A stretch of 64,000 nt of DNA, from NCBI GenBank assembly GCA_017893485.1, contig CM030365.1:47114458-47178457 (forward strand). The letters are read 5' to 3'. The DNA is from Hemerocallis citrina. Taxonomy: Eukaryota; Streptophyta; Magnoliopsida; Asparagales; Asphodelaceae. The position numbers were made by a program, and so were the translations under genes. Below the pieces are notes generated by a model. That model saw only the letters and a list, made by a program, of their open reading frames with translations. It ran no database searches and had not been told where the DNA came from. Below are positions 1 to 12,923 of the stretch, in pieces (position 1 is the stretch's first letter; the number at the start of each line of letters is the position of its first letter).

Positions 1-1036
1 GCAACTATGGTCAATAGCACTATAGAGACAATACTCATAAAAATACATTACACACGAGTTGTCTCTAGAACTCAACTACACTACAAGCAAAATTTATGAC
101 TTGTATCATACAAAGAAATTGAGTACAAGTTACTTGCCTTAACCGAAGACGAAACGAACATCAAGAATGATGGGAATGGATTCCCGGGCAACGAACAAAA
201 ACCTACGAACGAAAATCAAGAACCAAAGCAACCCATGTGCAAACTACGTGCACGTGCAAAGCTCTAAGAATCGAGAGAGAGAGAGCGTCGGGGTAGCGGC
301 GGCTGGTCCCTGCTGGCTGTCGCTGCTCCTGCGGTTGCTGCTGCTGATCTACATCGAAGGATGGAGGGATAGAGATATGGGGAGATAGAGATGGTGCTCG
401 CGTATGGTGTTGGTCGGCTAAGGGGGTGATCGGGATCAGGATAGGGCAGCGAATGGGGGTATGCTAGTCGGTGGGGAGAGCAGGTTTGGCTGGGGTGTTG
501 ACGACACAAAAGGGGAAGGCTGGCCGGGGGGTAGGGTGAGTAGGGTTAGGGTTTATTAGAGAGGGAGAGAGCTTATATATGTAGGGTTTAGTTATGGGTA
601 TGGGTATGTTGGTTAATTGGTTTTATGGGTCCAATAGGAGTAGTAGTATTAGTCTAATTAGGATTTGATTAGGATAAATTGTATAGGTTTCAAATAGGAT
701 TATAGGTTAATTTAGCTTTGGTAATCAATTAGGGATCAAAAGCAATAGGATTAGCAATAGAGTAAACAACCAAAACACCACGAGCACCCAAGAATAAAAT
801 AGAGAGAACGAGAACCAATTGAAGAGTGAAAAAGAATAACAATAACGATCAAGAACAAATCAAGAGACAGAAAAATCAATCGCAAGAAGATCAAAATTGC
901 GCGAACTGAATATATTGAAAACAACTCCAATATACGGTCCAAAAGAAATACAAGAGGAAAACAAACAGAGGGAAAAAATACACCAAAATGAAAAATACAC
1001 TCCAAAAATACACAAAATGGGAAAACAGGGGTTACA
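1..1036 (-). mobile_element. LTR fragment, family T (gypsy), cut by window edge
   Basis: Read on the minus strand, this starts at 1036 with TGTAACCCCTGTTTTCC and runs into GTATTTTTGG, the same opening as the LTRs at 31745 and 62740. Its far part (about 1-560) has the GC-rich stretch and the 'acttgcctt' motif also seen near 44350 and 58800. The small ORFs at 167-509 lie in that GC-rich LTR stretch and are not genes. No polypurine tract or GAGGACGAA motif lies beyond 1036, so this is the outer end of an LTR: either the 5' LTR of an element running off the left edge, or a solo LTR. Confidence 0.8.
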
Positions 1037-1670
1037 GAGTAGCAGTGATGTATTGCTAGATACTGCTCACTGTTTGTAATACTAGAATAAGATTTTAGTA
1101 TTACTGTCAACGTAACGAGAATCTACCGGGTCACATATTTAGAATGGATCGAAATTGAGATTTAAATTCATAAGATGAATTTAATTGGGAATCCAAGTAA
1201 GACTTGGACACCTGGCATTGGTTGGACATTTAATTAGATTAAATGGGCTGACTAAAGTTCAGAGGCCCACACACGAATCTGACCTAGGTCGAATTGTTAC
1301 CCCAACGACCTCATTACTCTCTTAGGATTAATTTTCTTCAGCTATATATATGATACATATCTGTGAAAAAGAGTTACACAAGAAAACCCTAACTGTCATA
1401 GAAATTGTGTAAGAGAGATCGTGAGGAACAACCCCATCCCGCAGCTAGTACTGCGGCGTAAGGAAAGCCTGGTTTTGATCCGTTCGTGTGAATACCTTAG
1501 AGGCACCGCAACATTGCAGTGCTGTGATCGACATATCTTGGAGACAGCAGATCCGTTCATAGGGTATAATTCCTAAACACGATTTATGGTTTTTGCATGG
1601 ATCCATGGCTAGATTTCAATAATTTGTGTAATTTTTCTGCTGTATATTCAATATGTGTTTGCCATTGTAA
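1037..1670. other. Non-coding spacer, possibly an unrelated LTR piece
   Basis: No coding region was found. A TATA-like run lies near 1343-1352, followed by a leader-like stretch (about 1380-1600) rich in GAGAG, and then a segment that resembles the R/U5 part of some Copia LTRs from memory. No terminal dinucleotides, primer site or target duplication could be assigned, so the identity is a guess. Confidence 0.3.
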
Positions 1671-3255
1671 CCTAACATTACGCATTTGTCAAGACTAAAG
1701 CCGATAGCTTAGTAAATAAATTCACCGATATACTGCTACCTATATAATACCCGCAATAATATCACTAAGAATATCCCTCATATATTTGGGTTATAAAACA
1801 CCGCACCCATTTGCATAATATAACACCAAGTATATACCATTATTTCTTTCCATAACCCTCATGTACATACATGGATAAAAGACACCCAGTATATAATCAA
1901 TCTAATATCATATCTATATCATCATCTATCAAAGTGTAAGATACACGCATGATCAAAACATAAATCACCATTTAGTATAACTTTTTGTATTCTTTACCAA
2001 AATTTCCAATTCAACATACATGCCATACAATAGCTCAAAAAACCACGAAACCCTACCAGATCATGAAGGATAATAGGTATAATTGTACTCACAAACATCA
2101 TGCATTACACTCCATCTTCCGTATTCCTCTCTACATATATACGTGTCCATCCTTTGAACAATTTAATAAAATATCATATGAAAAATGGACAGAATCATAC
2201 TCACCTGCCAATAAGCAAAAACTTGGTATACGACTCATCAGCTATAGGTCAGAGGTTGCTATCACTGCCTATTACCAAGTTATATATCAATTAGTGTTAT
2301 ATACTTCCAAACCAGTCCAAATTTACAGCTGGAAATACTTTGAGTTCTTACAGGTATTTCATCAAACGTCAGGCGTGCATTATACATTGAAATCAATAGA
2401 GAAACTTTTCTTCTATATGAATCGATATTATTACAATCCAATTCCTTCCCGATGCCTTCCAAGTAAAAAACCGAATTAGATCCAAAATTGACGGGTTAGT
2501 GTGAGCTTATGCACACACTCACAATTCTATTAACTAGGTTTTAAGCGTATAAAATCTTCCAAAAATTATTCAATTTTTTCCCCATAATTCACAGCAATTC
2601 TTGTTGCAAATCTCTAATAAATTCCAGACGTAATCTCTTTTAATTTCTAACCCAAAACCCTAACTATTTTCAAATTTACTCTTAACATATCAATTAATGA
2701 ATTAATCACTTCTAACCTAGAGGTAATCTTCTAATCTCCCTACTACACTATTTTTGTTGCTAAAAATTGAAAACATATAACCTTATACAATTTAATGAAA
2801 TTATTTCTCACCTTCCAAGATGCCAATTCGAGAAACCAACGCCGGGATATTGGAAAGAACCTTCAAATTAGATAGAACCCTATAAAAATTTCTTAAAATG
2901 GCTAAGAATTTGAGGAAATAAGGAAACCCTAAAAGAAAAGAAGAAAGAGGGGGTCGGTCGATCTTGGGTCTGGACAGAAATGAGGAATAGGATAGGGAAG
3001 GGTAGAGTTGGTAAATAAAAGGAAAAATTAATTATAAACCCCTCTAAGGCTCTCCTATTATTTATATACCCTTATAGTTCTACTTTTCATAATAAAATCT
3101 AATAAAACTCACTCCATCGAATGAATAAATAAATTAAGATATATAAAATAAAATTACATATTTATGCATAATAATAACAATAATAATAATATCTGATAGC
3201 AATAAAAGAATTACAAACTATTGTTTTGAAATTATAAAATAAGGGGGGTGTTACA
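1671..3255 (-). mobile_element. Truncated 3' LTR of a long-LTR element
   Basis: This is the diverged direct copy of about 6980-8898. It shares the 'gccgatagcttagt' unit, the gapped block near 2000-2290 and the tail ending GGGTGTTACA. On the minus strand it begins TGTAACACCCCCC at 3255, right after a GGGGACGAGC motif and a degenerate purine tract, which marks it as the 3' LTR. It stops at about 1671, within the first unit of what is an 8-copy array in the sister LTR, so about 3 kb of LTR is missing. The ORFs at 1985-2479 have no family resemblance. Confidence 0.8.
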
Positions 3256-3963
3256 TTATAAACACCTCAAAAGAAGCTCGTCCCCGAGCTAAGAGTACAG
3301 ATGAAAACAAATCAAACTTCTATCGGCCAACTCATCAATATGCTTCATCATACTAGACCATCAAATGGTCCTCCCGAGATCTCCTCACCTCCTCGTACTT
3401 CCTAGATGTACAATATACCTAGTGCTATATGCCGTATCTATCACTTTCCACCGAAGGTCATCCACCACAGAAAGTTCTAATTTATCATTTTCTACCTTCG
3501 ATCTCATCCATAATCCGACATCATTATCAGGAATAAACAATATATTGTGTAGCACATTCATCAATATCATCCAATTAGGTGATGTATCATCAATATCAAG
3601 TAAAAATTTCAGATCTAAGTTCGAAAGATCTACCGACGGTTATACCGATAAATTACCCAAATATAAGATTTTACCATCACCCTTTCCACGAGTGGAATCA
3701 AATTGGGTCAAAATTCCAACACTTTTCATTCCCAACACATCAAAGAAACTACTATCTAAATCCTAGGGAGGGCATACACACCTCAATATTAGAACTTTTC
3801 TACTTTGAGGCTTGACACCATTCAATAACATGATCAGCACTAAGCGGAACACCCTTAAAAGATAAAACAAAAATTTACATTCTCTACTAGGCGGTAATGA
3901 ACCCATACCAAGATAACAAGAATTTGCAAGAAATTCCTAGTTAACCTAGGCTCTGATACCAAC
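3256..3963 (-). mobile_element. 708-base internal remnant between two long LTRs
   Basis: The stretch lies between an LTR start (3255) and an LTR end (3964) on the minus strand. It has a primer site at one end and a GGGGACGAGC/purine stretch at the other (about 3270-3300). Translated frames (133 aa on plus, 61 aa on minus) show no Gag or Pol motif that I recognise. A core this small next to a nearly 5-kb LTR suggests either a large internal deletion or a non-autonomous element. Confidence 0.65.
3949..3961 (-). other. Primer-binding site, initiator Met tRNA type
   Basis: The reverse complement reads TGGTATCAGAGCC and lies two bases inside the LTR end (...GTCGTTACA) at 3964. This is the classic plant LTR-retrotransposon site complementary to the 3' end of initiator tRNA-Met. 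It fixes the element's orientation as minus. Confidence 0.9.
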
Positions 3964-6480
3964 TGTAACGACACTAATTTTTTTTTTATAACTATTTCTT
4001 TCTAGAATAATCTTAATAGATTTCAATTAAAATTTGGGCAGAGTCTCCCCCAAAATATTTGTCCTTTTTCAGAAATTTCATACGGAATTCTGCAAACAAT
4101 TAAAAATACCACATCACAGGCAATAATATATATCCTCCCCAGGCCAAAATAAGCAACATCACACAGGCATCATATATAAAGGGCTCTGGGTGTAAATATC
4201 ATCATATAACACAAGTTATACAATAAAAATCAAAATTTTATCTTGAAAACATAATAATTTTGTAGAAAACCTTTAAAAAACCAAACACAGAACCCAATAC
4301 TCTACAACAAGGTGGGCACGAATTTTCACATACATTATCTCATCACTATATATCATTATCTCATACTGATACATACATAATCTTCCAAAATATAATATAT
4401 TATACCAATTTTACCATCTACCCTCATTATACATAACTTAAGTTAACAGATTGTCTATAACTGATACACAATCCACCAACCCAACTACAAAGGAAAGTAA
4501 AACTGCAAAACTAAGGAATCCAGGGTACCTCACCTCGCTAATTTTCAGATCCGGCAAAAAGGGTCTAAGGACGTCCGCTCTCAGGGAGGGACTCCTCTAA
4601 GCCCCAAAACAACAGGGGTCAGTTAGTACTGGTGTAAGTATATTCCACCAGGTTAGTTACTACAATAAAATCATATAAATGAAATTTAAAGAACTTACTA
4701 ACATGATTATAAATGAATATCTCCTAAAATTAAGCATGAAACGTAAGGAAAGAAAACTTGATTATACACTAGATGTAATTACTAGTCTGTAACTAATCCA
4801 CCATATGACAACACACACGATATAACATGGAGTCGTGCCTAGGCAGGTAGTTCCCACCATTTCCACAGAAATAGTGTGCGGAAGTTCCTTGACACGATAC
4901 CAAGTTAAAGATACTAACATTACATCCTTACACTTATTCTCACCATATACTTACCATATTTTAACCATTACTTCTGAGTAATATATAACACCACACGCCA
5001 ACATAGTTTGGCGAATATAATACCACACCCCAGATAAACTGGGTAATAAATACCACATCCCACATATTTTGATTTACATTATCTTCACTAAGTTGATATA
5101 TACATATACATCAACAATTCCACTTTCCTTGACTATATTATCATTTTCTTTTCCTTTTATCAATTTCAACTCTCACTTTTCTCTAGGATTTTGCCCCGGT
5201 GAGTAATTCCTCGACACAATTCCTAAGGCATACCAATATCATATTATATCTTATTTTTACTTTAAGGTCCATTCTCATCTCATAATACAACTCAACTTTA
5301 AAATTCCCACTTTTCTCACATAAATATACATTTTATTAATTTATCGATCAGTGCCCACATAATCATTAAACTAAAGACGATAGCCCAGTTAAATAAACAC
5401 ACGGATCAATGCTCACATAGAGTCTTACACGTCCGAGGCTAAGTCTTCATCTTGGCCCTGTACCAGCGAGGGAATACACTATAACCCAAGTGAAACTTGG
5501 GTAATATACACCGCATCCCACACATAGTTTGGGTAATATACATCGCACCCCAAGACAATAACTTGGGTAATATATAACACCACACCCCAAGCCAATAACT
5601 CCTGTAATATGAGGTCTAGCCTAAATCATATGGATTCTGTTGGCAAGGGTAAATCAAAAATTTACTTTTGACCATACATTAATCACATCACTATCTCTTT
5701 TCATTCAAACACACCCATATGAGTGTTAACAAAACATACATCCCATTAATATCACCAATTAGGGTCTATCTATCGATAAAACACAGTTTCAAAGAACATT
5801 AATTATATACTCCATTTATCATGTGGAATATGCACTTACCTATACTCAATATCACCCATTACCTTTACTCGCATATCATACATACACCATGCCATTAATC
5901 ACATCATTTGATCATGTATAAAATTCAATTTATCACTAAAAGCACCAAACATTCAAAAACCATGCAAAAGCACCACATAACCCCGATTTCAACTATTCAA
6001 ATTCTGTATTTTCCATTAATTCGTCATCCAGCCATATCCATCTCAATACACATTGGATAACCCAAAAATTTTACCACAACATAAGATATAACTATTATAT
6101 TCATACTCTCCTGACCAATCGACAGGAATACTCCCCACGCTTGCCAATAAACCTCCTATATATATAAACTCCTATAATTCACCAACCTCGCCTGAGTCAC
6201 CTGTATTCTTATACACATGCTCAACAATATACATATATATATATCAAGCATCAATCTATTATCGCATACATATATACAGATACTTATAACGATCGGTAAA
6301 ATAGTATTACCAATTAATCATATAAAACCATCTCAACATCATCACCGGTATCCTATCACCAATATCATTAATATAACATTAAAAAGAATGTCACTAATAA
6401 TGAATATCACCAATATACTAACACCAAATGTATATATAAATCTCTCCAATGTTATATGATTACACAGATCGCCGCCCACT

Positions 6481-7035
6481 AAGTGTCCTACGCATTCATC
6501 AAGACTAAAGCTGATATCTTAGTAGAATAAATTCACACAACGCTGCCTTCCAAGGGTCGTACGCATTCGTCAAGACTCAAGCCGATAGCTCAGTCAAATA
6601 AATTCACACAATGCTGCCCACCAAGGGTCTTACGCATTCGTCAAGACTCAAGCTGATAGCTTAGTCAAATAAATTCACACAACTGTCCACCAAGGGTCTT
6701 ACGCATTCGCCAAGACTCAAGCCAATAGCTTAGTCAAATAAATTCACACAACACTGCCCACCAAGGGTCTTATGCATTCGTCAAGACTAAACCGGATAGC
6801 TTAGTCAATAAATTCACACAATGCTGCCCATCAATGGTCTTATGCAATCGTCAAGACTAAAGCCGATAGCATAGTCATATAAATTCACGCAATGCTGCCC
6901 ACCAAGGTTCTTACGCCTTCGTCAAGACTCAAGCCGATAGCTTAGTCAAATAAATTCACACAATGCTGCCCAACAAGGGTCTTACGCATTTGTGAAGAAT
7001 AAAGTCGATTGCTTAGTCAAATAAATTCACCGATA
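6481..7035. repeat. Tandem array, 8 units of 69-71 bases, inside an LTR
   Basis: The core 'acgcattc' (or a one-base variant) recurs at 6490, 6561, 6632, 6701, 6772, 6842, 6913 and 6984. Each is followed by 'gtcaagact', 'gatagct' and 'aaattcaca'. The sister LTR keeps one partial unit at its broken end near 1671. Spacing and lack of distinct spacers rule out a CRISPR array. Confidence 0.9.
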
Positions 7036-7445
7036 TATTACTACTACCAATATAATACCAGCAATAATATCACCAAGAATATCACTCATATATTTGGGTT
7101 ATAAAACACCGCAACCCATTTGGGTAATATAACATCAAGTATATACTATTATTTCTTTCCATAACCCTCATGTATATACATGGAAAAAAGGGACCCAGTA
7201 TATAATAATTCTAATATCATATCTGTATCATCATCTATCAAAGTGTAAGATACACGCATGACCAAAACATAAATCACCATTTAGGCTAATAATAAACTAT
7301 AATTTTCCGTATTCTCTACCAAAATTTCCAATTCAACATACATGCCATACAATAGCTCAAATAACAATGAAACTGTACCAGATCATGAGGGATAATAGAT
7401 ATAATTGTACTCACAAACATCACACATTAAACCTCATCGTCCCTA

Positions 7446-7448
<3 letters not shown>

Positions 7449-7516
<68 letters not shown>
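7449..7516. repeat. (AT)n microsatellite, about 34 units
   Basis: Uninterrupted AT dinucleotides directly left of the MITE. The sister LTR has only a short 'acatatatac' here (about 2131-2142). Confidence 0.95.
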
Positions 7517-7518
<2 letters not shown>

Positions 7519-7847
7519 GGGCCCTTCGGTTGAGCACTACTTTCGTGAGCACTCGCCCTTCCGGCCATTGCATGGATGATCCAAACCGTTCACATTGATC
7601 TACACGTTTAAATTAGTCTAAATGTGTAAAATCAAGTCATTTGAAATTCAATTGCCCATCCATCATGTCATTATAAAAAAACGATATTCAGCCATTCAAT
7701 TTTTGTAACACTTCAATGAATGAGTAAATGAATTTCAAATGACTTGATTTGACATATTTAGACTAATTTAAATGTATAGATCAATGTGAACAGTTTGGAT
7801 CAACCATACGATGGTTAAAAGGGCGAGTGCTCAATGGAAGATTTTCC
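7517..7847. mobile_element. MITE-like foldback element inserted in LTR
   Basis: About 330 bases between AT-rich tracts. The ends are inverted: left carries GAGCACTCGCCCTT and right carries AAGGGCGAGTGCTC. Longer inner arms (about 7576-7655 and 7722-7802) are also inverse, for example GATCTACACGTTTAAATTAG against CTAATTTAAATGTATAGATC. There is no ORF. The sister LTR at about 2140 has the same flanks without it, giving an empty site. The target is a TA repeat, so the duplication cannot be read. The superfamily is unassigned. Confidence 0.85.
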
Positions 7848-8747
7848 TATATATATATACACACACACACACGTGTCCATCCTTTGAAAAGTTTAATAAA
7901 ATATCATATGAAAAATAGACAGAATCATACTCACCTGCCAAAATGCAAAAACTCGGTATACGGCTCCCCAGCTATATGTCAGAGGTTGCTATCACCGCCT
8001 ATTACCAAGTTATATATAAATTAGTGTTAAATACTTTCAAACCATTCCAAATTTACAACTGGAAATACTTTGAATTCTTATAGGTATTAAATCAAATGCC
8101 AGGCGTGCATTATACGTATGCACACACTCATTATTCTATTAACTAGGTTTTAAGCCTATAAAATCTTCCAAAACTTATTCGAATTTTTTTCCCATAATTC
8201 GCAACAATTCCTATTACCAATCTCTAATAAATTCGAGACATAATCTCTTTTAATTCCTAAGCGAAAACCCTAACTCTTTTCAAATTTACTCTTACCATAT
8301 CAGTTAAAGAATTAACCACTTCTAACCCGAAAATAATCTTCTAATCTCCCTATTACACTATTTTTATTGCTAAAAATTTAAAACATATAACCTTATAGAA
8401 TTTAATGAAATTATTTCTCACCTTCCAAAATGCCAATTCGAGAAACCAAAGTTGGGATATTGGAGAGCTCCTTCAAATTAGTTAGAACCCCATAAAAATT
8501 TCTTAAAATGGCTAAGAATTTGAGGAAATAAGGAAACCCTAAATAAAGATATGAAAGAGGGGGTCGGTCGACCTTGGGTCTAGACAGAAATGAGGAAGAG
8601 GATGGGGAAGGGTGGAGTTGGTAAATAAAATGAAAAATTAATTATAAACCCCTCCAAGGCTCTCTTATTATTTATATACCCTTATAGTTTACTTTTAGTA
8701 ATAAAAACTAATAAAACCCACTCTACCGAATGAATAAATAAATTAAG

Positions 8748-8750
<3 letters not shown>

Positions 8751-8790
<40 letters not shown>
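8751..8790. repeat. (TA)n microsatellite
   Basis: Forty bases of pure TA; the sister LTR has only 'agatatata' at the matching place near 3140. Confidence 0.95.
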
Positions 8791-8796
<6 letters not shown>

Positions 8797-8898
8797 ATTG
8801 CATATTTATGCATAATAATAACAATAATAATATTATTTGATAGCAATAAAAGAATTACAAACGACTGTTTTGAAATTATAAAATAATGGGGTGTTACA

Positions 8899-9521
8899 AA
8901 TACCCACTGAATTTCTATATCTTATGTTGGTCACGGGTATAAGTTTTGCATAACAAGGTTTAAACCCTATAATGAGGCAACGCTAAGGGCTTTCCCTCGG
9001 ACCTATGTTTTATGAGCGGCCTAGAATTCGAACAAGTGTGCATTAGTGAGCATTGTGTGCATTTGTGTTTTCCTTGGACATTGTTTTATGTATTTTTCTT
9101 TTGTTTTTATAAGAGACACTTGATCATTTAGTTTTGCTTCACCTTTTGATTTACGAATCTTTCCATTATTGTTTTCTTTTTGTGCAACAAGTTTTTGGTT
9201 GTGAGACTTTGGAGGATCGCTGGTTTAATCAGCATTGTGCAAGTTATATATGACTAACGTGCCTACAGTTTAACAGATTTGCAGCATTTGAAAATGAGTG
9301 GCTTGAATAAGAGTTAAAGCTTGGATTTATGTGAAGACTGGTGTTCAAATGTAGGAACAAGTTGTATCAATTGTGTATTAATTTCCGTTGTGCTTTGTAA
9401 TAAGGAATTATGCAATTAAAGTTTTTATTTCCCTGTATTATTGTGTTGTGTTTAAGTTACATTGAAGCAAAGATTCTGGATTGTGTCCCGTATTTTCTAT
9501 TTTCAAATTTGGAGTGCTACA
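8899..9521 (+). mobile_element. 3' tail of an LTR related to 9604-12918
   Basis: The phrase 'gggctttccctcg.acctatg' at about 8987 recurs at 12429, and 'caagtgtgcattagtg' near 9034 recurs near 12476. The remainder runs parallel to 12540-12918 and ends GGAGTGCTACA at 9521. The left part is cut by the end of the LTR at 8898. No primer site follows 9521, so it is probably a broken solo LTR. Confidence 0.7.
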
Positions 9522-9598
9522 TGTCCTCTCGATGATGTGGTTCTCTTTGGGAACGAAGGTCGTCTTTACCCATCATAAAGAAAAATGGTAATGGGTCA
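9522..9598. other. Short left flank of the GTTAT insertion
   Basis: Seventy-seven bases between an LTR tail and the GTTAT duplication. It should be continuous with 12924 onward once the solo LTR is removed, so it probably belongs to the minus-strand Tat-like element. It is too short to classify alone. Confidence 0.45.
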
Positions 9599-9603
9599 GT
9601 TAT

Positions 9604-12600
9604 TGTAATACCCTAAACTTTCATTTTAATAAAAATGTTGATTTTCACGTGTTGTGCACATGCAAAATTTCATATACATATTTATTTTCTTTTTATAAAA
9701 ATTTCATTTTGTAGTATGAACTATTATTTCTTTCTTTTCCTCTATTTTTCTGAAAAGCTTATTTTGTAAAGCCTAAAACATTGCTTTCTTATTTTGAGCC
9801 GACTTCAATAATTTATTATTTTATTGTTTTGGCCGACAAGTCTAAGCCCACTATTTGTGAAGCCCACAAACTTAATTAATCATTTAAATTGTCACACTTA
9901 TCATGTAGACACAATTTGTGAACAATTGATTAATTAAAATTGTACAAATTTCAAATAGGGGGGTACTAGAAGGCACGTGAATGCACATAGTGTGCATTGC
10001 ACACCTTGGAGGCCGGGTGTATGCTTAAGGATGAATGGGAGAGTGGGTGTGTGTGCATGGGTGGTTATTTGATTATGGGTGGTTGTTACAACTTTCCCTC
10101 CTATCCTAGCCATCCATCTCTAACCATCTAGTGAAATCCTAGCCCTCCAATCTATCCTAGAACTAGTATAAATACCCTCTACCTTCATGTATTCTACACA
10201 CAAAAAAAATTATTGAAAGAAAGAAATTATATAGCTGAGAAATACATAAGGGAGTATATAGTTTGAGTGAGTTGTGTCCCAAGCTAGAGGCCAGGCCCCA
10301 TCCCCACACAAGGAAGCTTTCAGTTTTTGCACAAGAAGCAAGAAGGAGGGCTTTTGCAACACAATTTAGGAGGAGGAAGCTACTCTCTCGCATTCTAGGA
10401 GACTCTAGGAGCTTTTATTTGCTTTTTCGCCAAAGAGGTGGGTGTTTCTCATTGCTTCTAATATTAAAAATCGTGCTAGGTATGTTTTAATGAAATTATA
10501 GGAATTAACTAGTGAGAAATTGGAAGCATGCTTGTTTAATTAAAGTAGAGTGGTAATATTAGAGATAAATTGATTGAATGATTACTAAGGGATAATTGTT
10601 AATTTATGTATTAGAATTCTCCATTTTGTATGTGCCACATGAATGTTAGAATAAATGAAAGAGATTGTAGTTGCAAATAAATGATTGAATGCATCATGTG
10701 TAAATTAGTTGATAAAAATAGAATTTTTTCTTTAGAAAAGATGATCTTTGTGTTCTAAAATATGGTCGATTGACAAGAAGAAAGAGAACAATAACGAAGT
10801 GATTTTTGTGGAAACCTAACTTTAATCATGAAGAGTTGTGCTATGGTTTTCAAATGTCGAAATTATGGACATGGAATACAAACTAGGGCTAAAATAAATG
10901 TTTTAAAGAGCTAAAAATGCTTATAAAAATACTGGTTGCTGTAGGTTTATGTGTATTTTAATTCTGGAAAAAGTTGCTTTCAAAAGAGAAGAAAAGGAGA
11001 CAAATTTGTTTTGAGAATTCATGAATTGTAGATATGAACAGAGAACCAACTCAAAACCCAATTAATTTACCTTCAAATCGATATGGCCACTTAGACCATT
11101 TGGTTGGTAGAGTCTTCATTTGCTACAGTAGCGGGGGGGCTAGTCAGGGGTCTCGGGTTTGATACTGTGGCTTTTCGTTTTATTTTATTTTTTTGTTAAA
11201 AATCCGATTGCCGAGAGTCGATACTTAGGGATTATAACCCCTAGTTATATTGCCTTGGGGCTTTGGCACAGTGATCTTGTGCGCTGTCTATTGGGCCGCT
11301 GGTTGTGGGTTCAAATCTGGTTGGGAGTTTGGATTTTTAAAAAAAAAAATTCTGTGGGATTTTAATATTAATTTGAGAAAAAAAATAGATTAAAAATTGG
11401 GAAAAATACGGAATAAATTACTGAAAATTATTTGGACTTTATGAGAAAAATTTACGTAACTTTTGATAAAGTGTAATTAAGAAATTGAGGCTTTTTGCAA
11501 GAAAGGACTTCTTTTTGAAATTAAATTGTCTTTTTAAATAAAGGAAAAATAAATGAGCTTTTTTTGAGTTATAAAGATGAAAATTAGTAATGAAGAATTT
11601 TTGAAAGTTGTGATTTGTGTGATTAATTGGACTTATAAATTGTGCTTGTAATATGAATTGAAATGAGGATAATAGATTCGTGGAATAAATGAATTATTGA
11701 TTACTACTAGTTGAAACTTATTCTTATGCATAAATTGCACGTGAAATTGAATTATTGATTGTGATGAGTTATGAAATATGTGAATACATGAATACGATGC
11801 TTATGAAATGTGAATTGTGATTAATCATGAAATGACCTTATAAGTATGAAAAGCTCGATGTTGTAATTATGAGTTGAAATTGAGAACTAGGGTGTAGCTA
11901 AGCCTTATACCGGCAATAAAAGAAATGTGGAAATGATATTTGAGATGAAAAGACCAAAGTTTGGGTCATGTAAAATAAATGAATAAGACCAGTATAGTGG
12001 GAGTGCTAACCCTAAGGGATTGATTTTATTCATGATTCAATTAAACTAAGGATTAGATACATAGTGAAGATGTGATGAAAGTAAGAGCAAAACATTGAGT
12101 ATGAGGGCCATTGGATTGGCGGCGTGAGAGTATTCACAGGATGTCCCATGATGTGTTATGATAGGGCGTAGATACTGCTCCAGAGTACCATTCTGGTGGC
12201 GATGCTCGTGGGGTGTTTGATGACTGCGGGTGGTGTCATGTCTTCGGTAGGAGCTGAATTACCACAGGATGCCTGCATGATGAGTCATGTGTCAGTGCGT
12301 TAGGATTCCCTCCAGGGCACCTAGACATGAGTTCGTAGGTCAGAAAATATCTAGGATACTTACCGTAGTTACAGTAGTAGATTAAGTCATGACGAGGGAT
12401 TGAGCCCTACAAGATGAAGAACGGTTAAGGGCTTTCCCTCGAACCTATGTAGTATGAGCTGCATAGACTCTGAACAAGTGCGCATTAGTGTCATATAATA
12501 CAAATAATTGCATTAAGGACTAAGTGCATATTCACAACACGACATCATTAGGATAGTCCCTTTAGTTTTGTTTGTGACAAGTTTGTGGTTTGCTAAGTAT

Positions 12601-12918
12601 TGAGAATCGTTATACTGTTTCCGGCATAGAGAAGATGGCTTTGTATAATATTTCGCCAGTTGAATGAACTGACGTGCCCACAGTTTTACATGCAAGGTAA
12701 AGATGATTGACAAATTGAAGTATACATGCTGCTCAAGATTGATTTAAATGTTGTTTCATGTAATTTATTGTCAAATTGCTTCTGTTGTAATAATATAAAG
12801 GTATAATGTAACTTTGATGTAAGAAATGTTTTTATTTCCTTGTAAAATTGTACGAAAGGAGTGTAAAGATCGTGTGGAACTTCGAATTCAGTTGTATTTT
12901 GGAATTCGGTGTGTTACA
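9604..12918 (+). mobile_element. Solo LTR, 3315 bases, duplication GTTAT
   Basis: It starts TGTAATACCC and ends GGTGTGTTACA, and is flanked by perfect 5-base duplications GTTAT at 9599-9603 and 12919-12923. No primer site or internal region is present. The ORFs in it (10163-10490, 11159-11365, 12513-12713) have no family resemblance and probably arise by chance. A solo LTR is expected from recombination between the two LTRs of one element. It lies inside or beside the minus-strand Tat-like element. Confidence 0.93.
10167..10174 (+). promoter_or_regulatory. LTR TATA box
   Basis: TATAAATA about 560 bases into the solo LTR, followed by a short A-rich leader, where an LTR promoter would be expected. 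Function is inferred from position only. Confidence 0.6.
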
Positions 12919-12923
12919 GTTAT

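Larger units (their letters stand above)
3964..8898 (-). mobile_element. 5' LTR of long-LTR element (4.9 kb)
   Basis: The plus strand starts TGTAACGACAC and ends GGGGTGTTACA, so both ends carry TG...CA. A tRNA-Met primer site abuts it at 3949-3961. The segment from about 6980 to 8898 matches 1671-3255. The LTR includes an 8-unit tandem array, a (TA)n tract and a MITE. No ORF longer than 80 aa is present. The left part (3964-6480) is AT-rich with repeated 'cacaccccaagccaataac'-like stretches near 4980-5610. The length is extreme but known among gypsy lineages. Confidence 0.85.

Noticed and set aside
264..509. 81-aa minus ORF as a small gene
   Set aside because: It falls in the LTR at 1-1036 and has no start context or family match.
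1985..2479. 164-aa plus ORF
   Set aside because: It lies in the antisense strand of an LTR, and the sister copy near 7310-8090 does not keep the frame.
3385..3570. 61-aa minus ORF as integrase remnant
   Set aside because: No HHCC, DDE or chromodomain motif could be matched.
6481..7035. Regular 70-base repeats as a CRISPR array
   Set aside because: Units are contiguous with no unique spacers, and the context is a plant LTR.
9522..9530. TGTCC after 9521 as a target duplication for the LTR tail at 8899-9521
   Set aside because: The matching left end is lost, so it cannot be tested.
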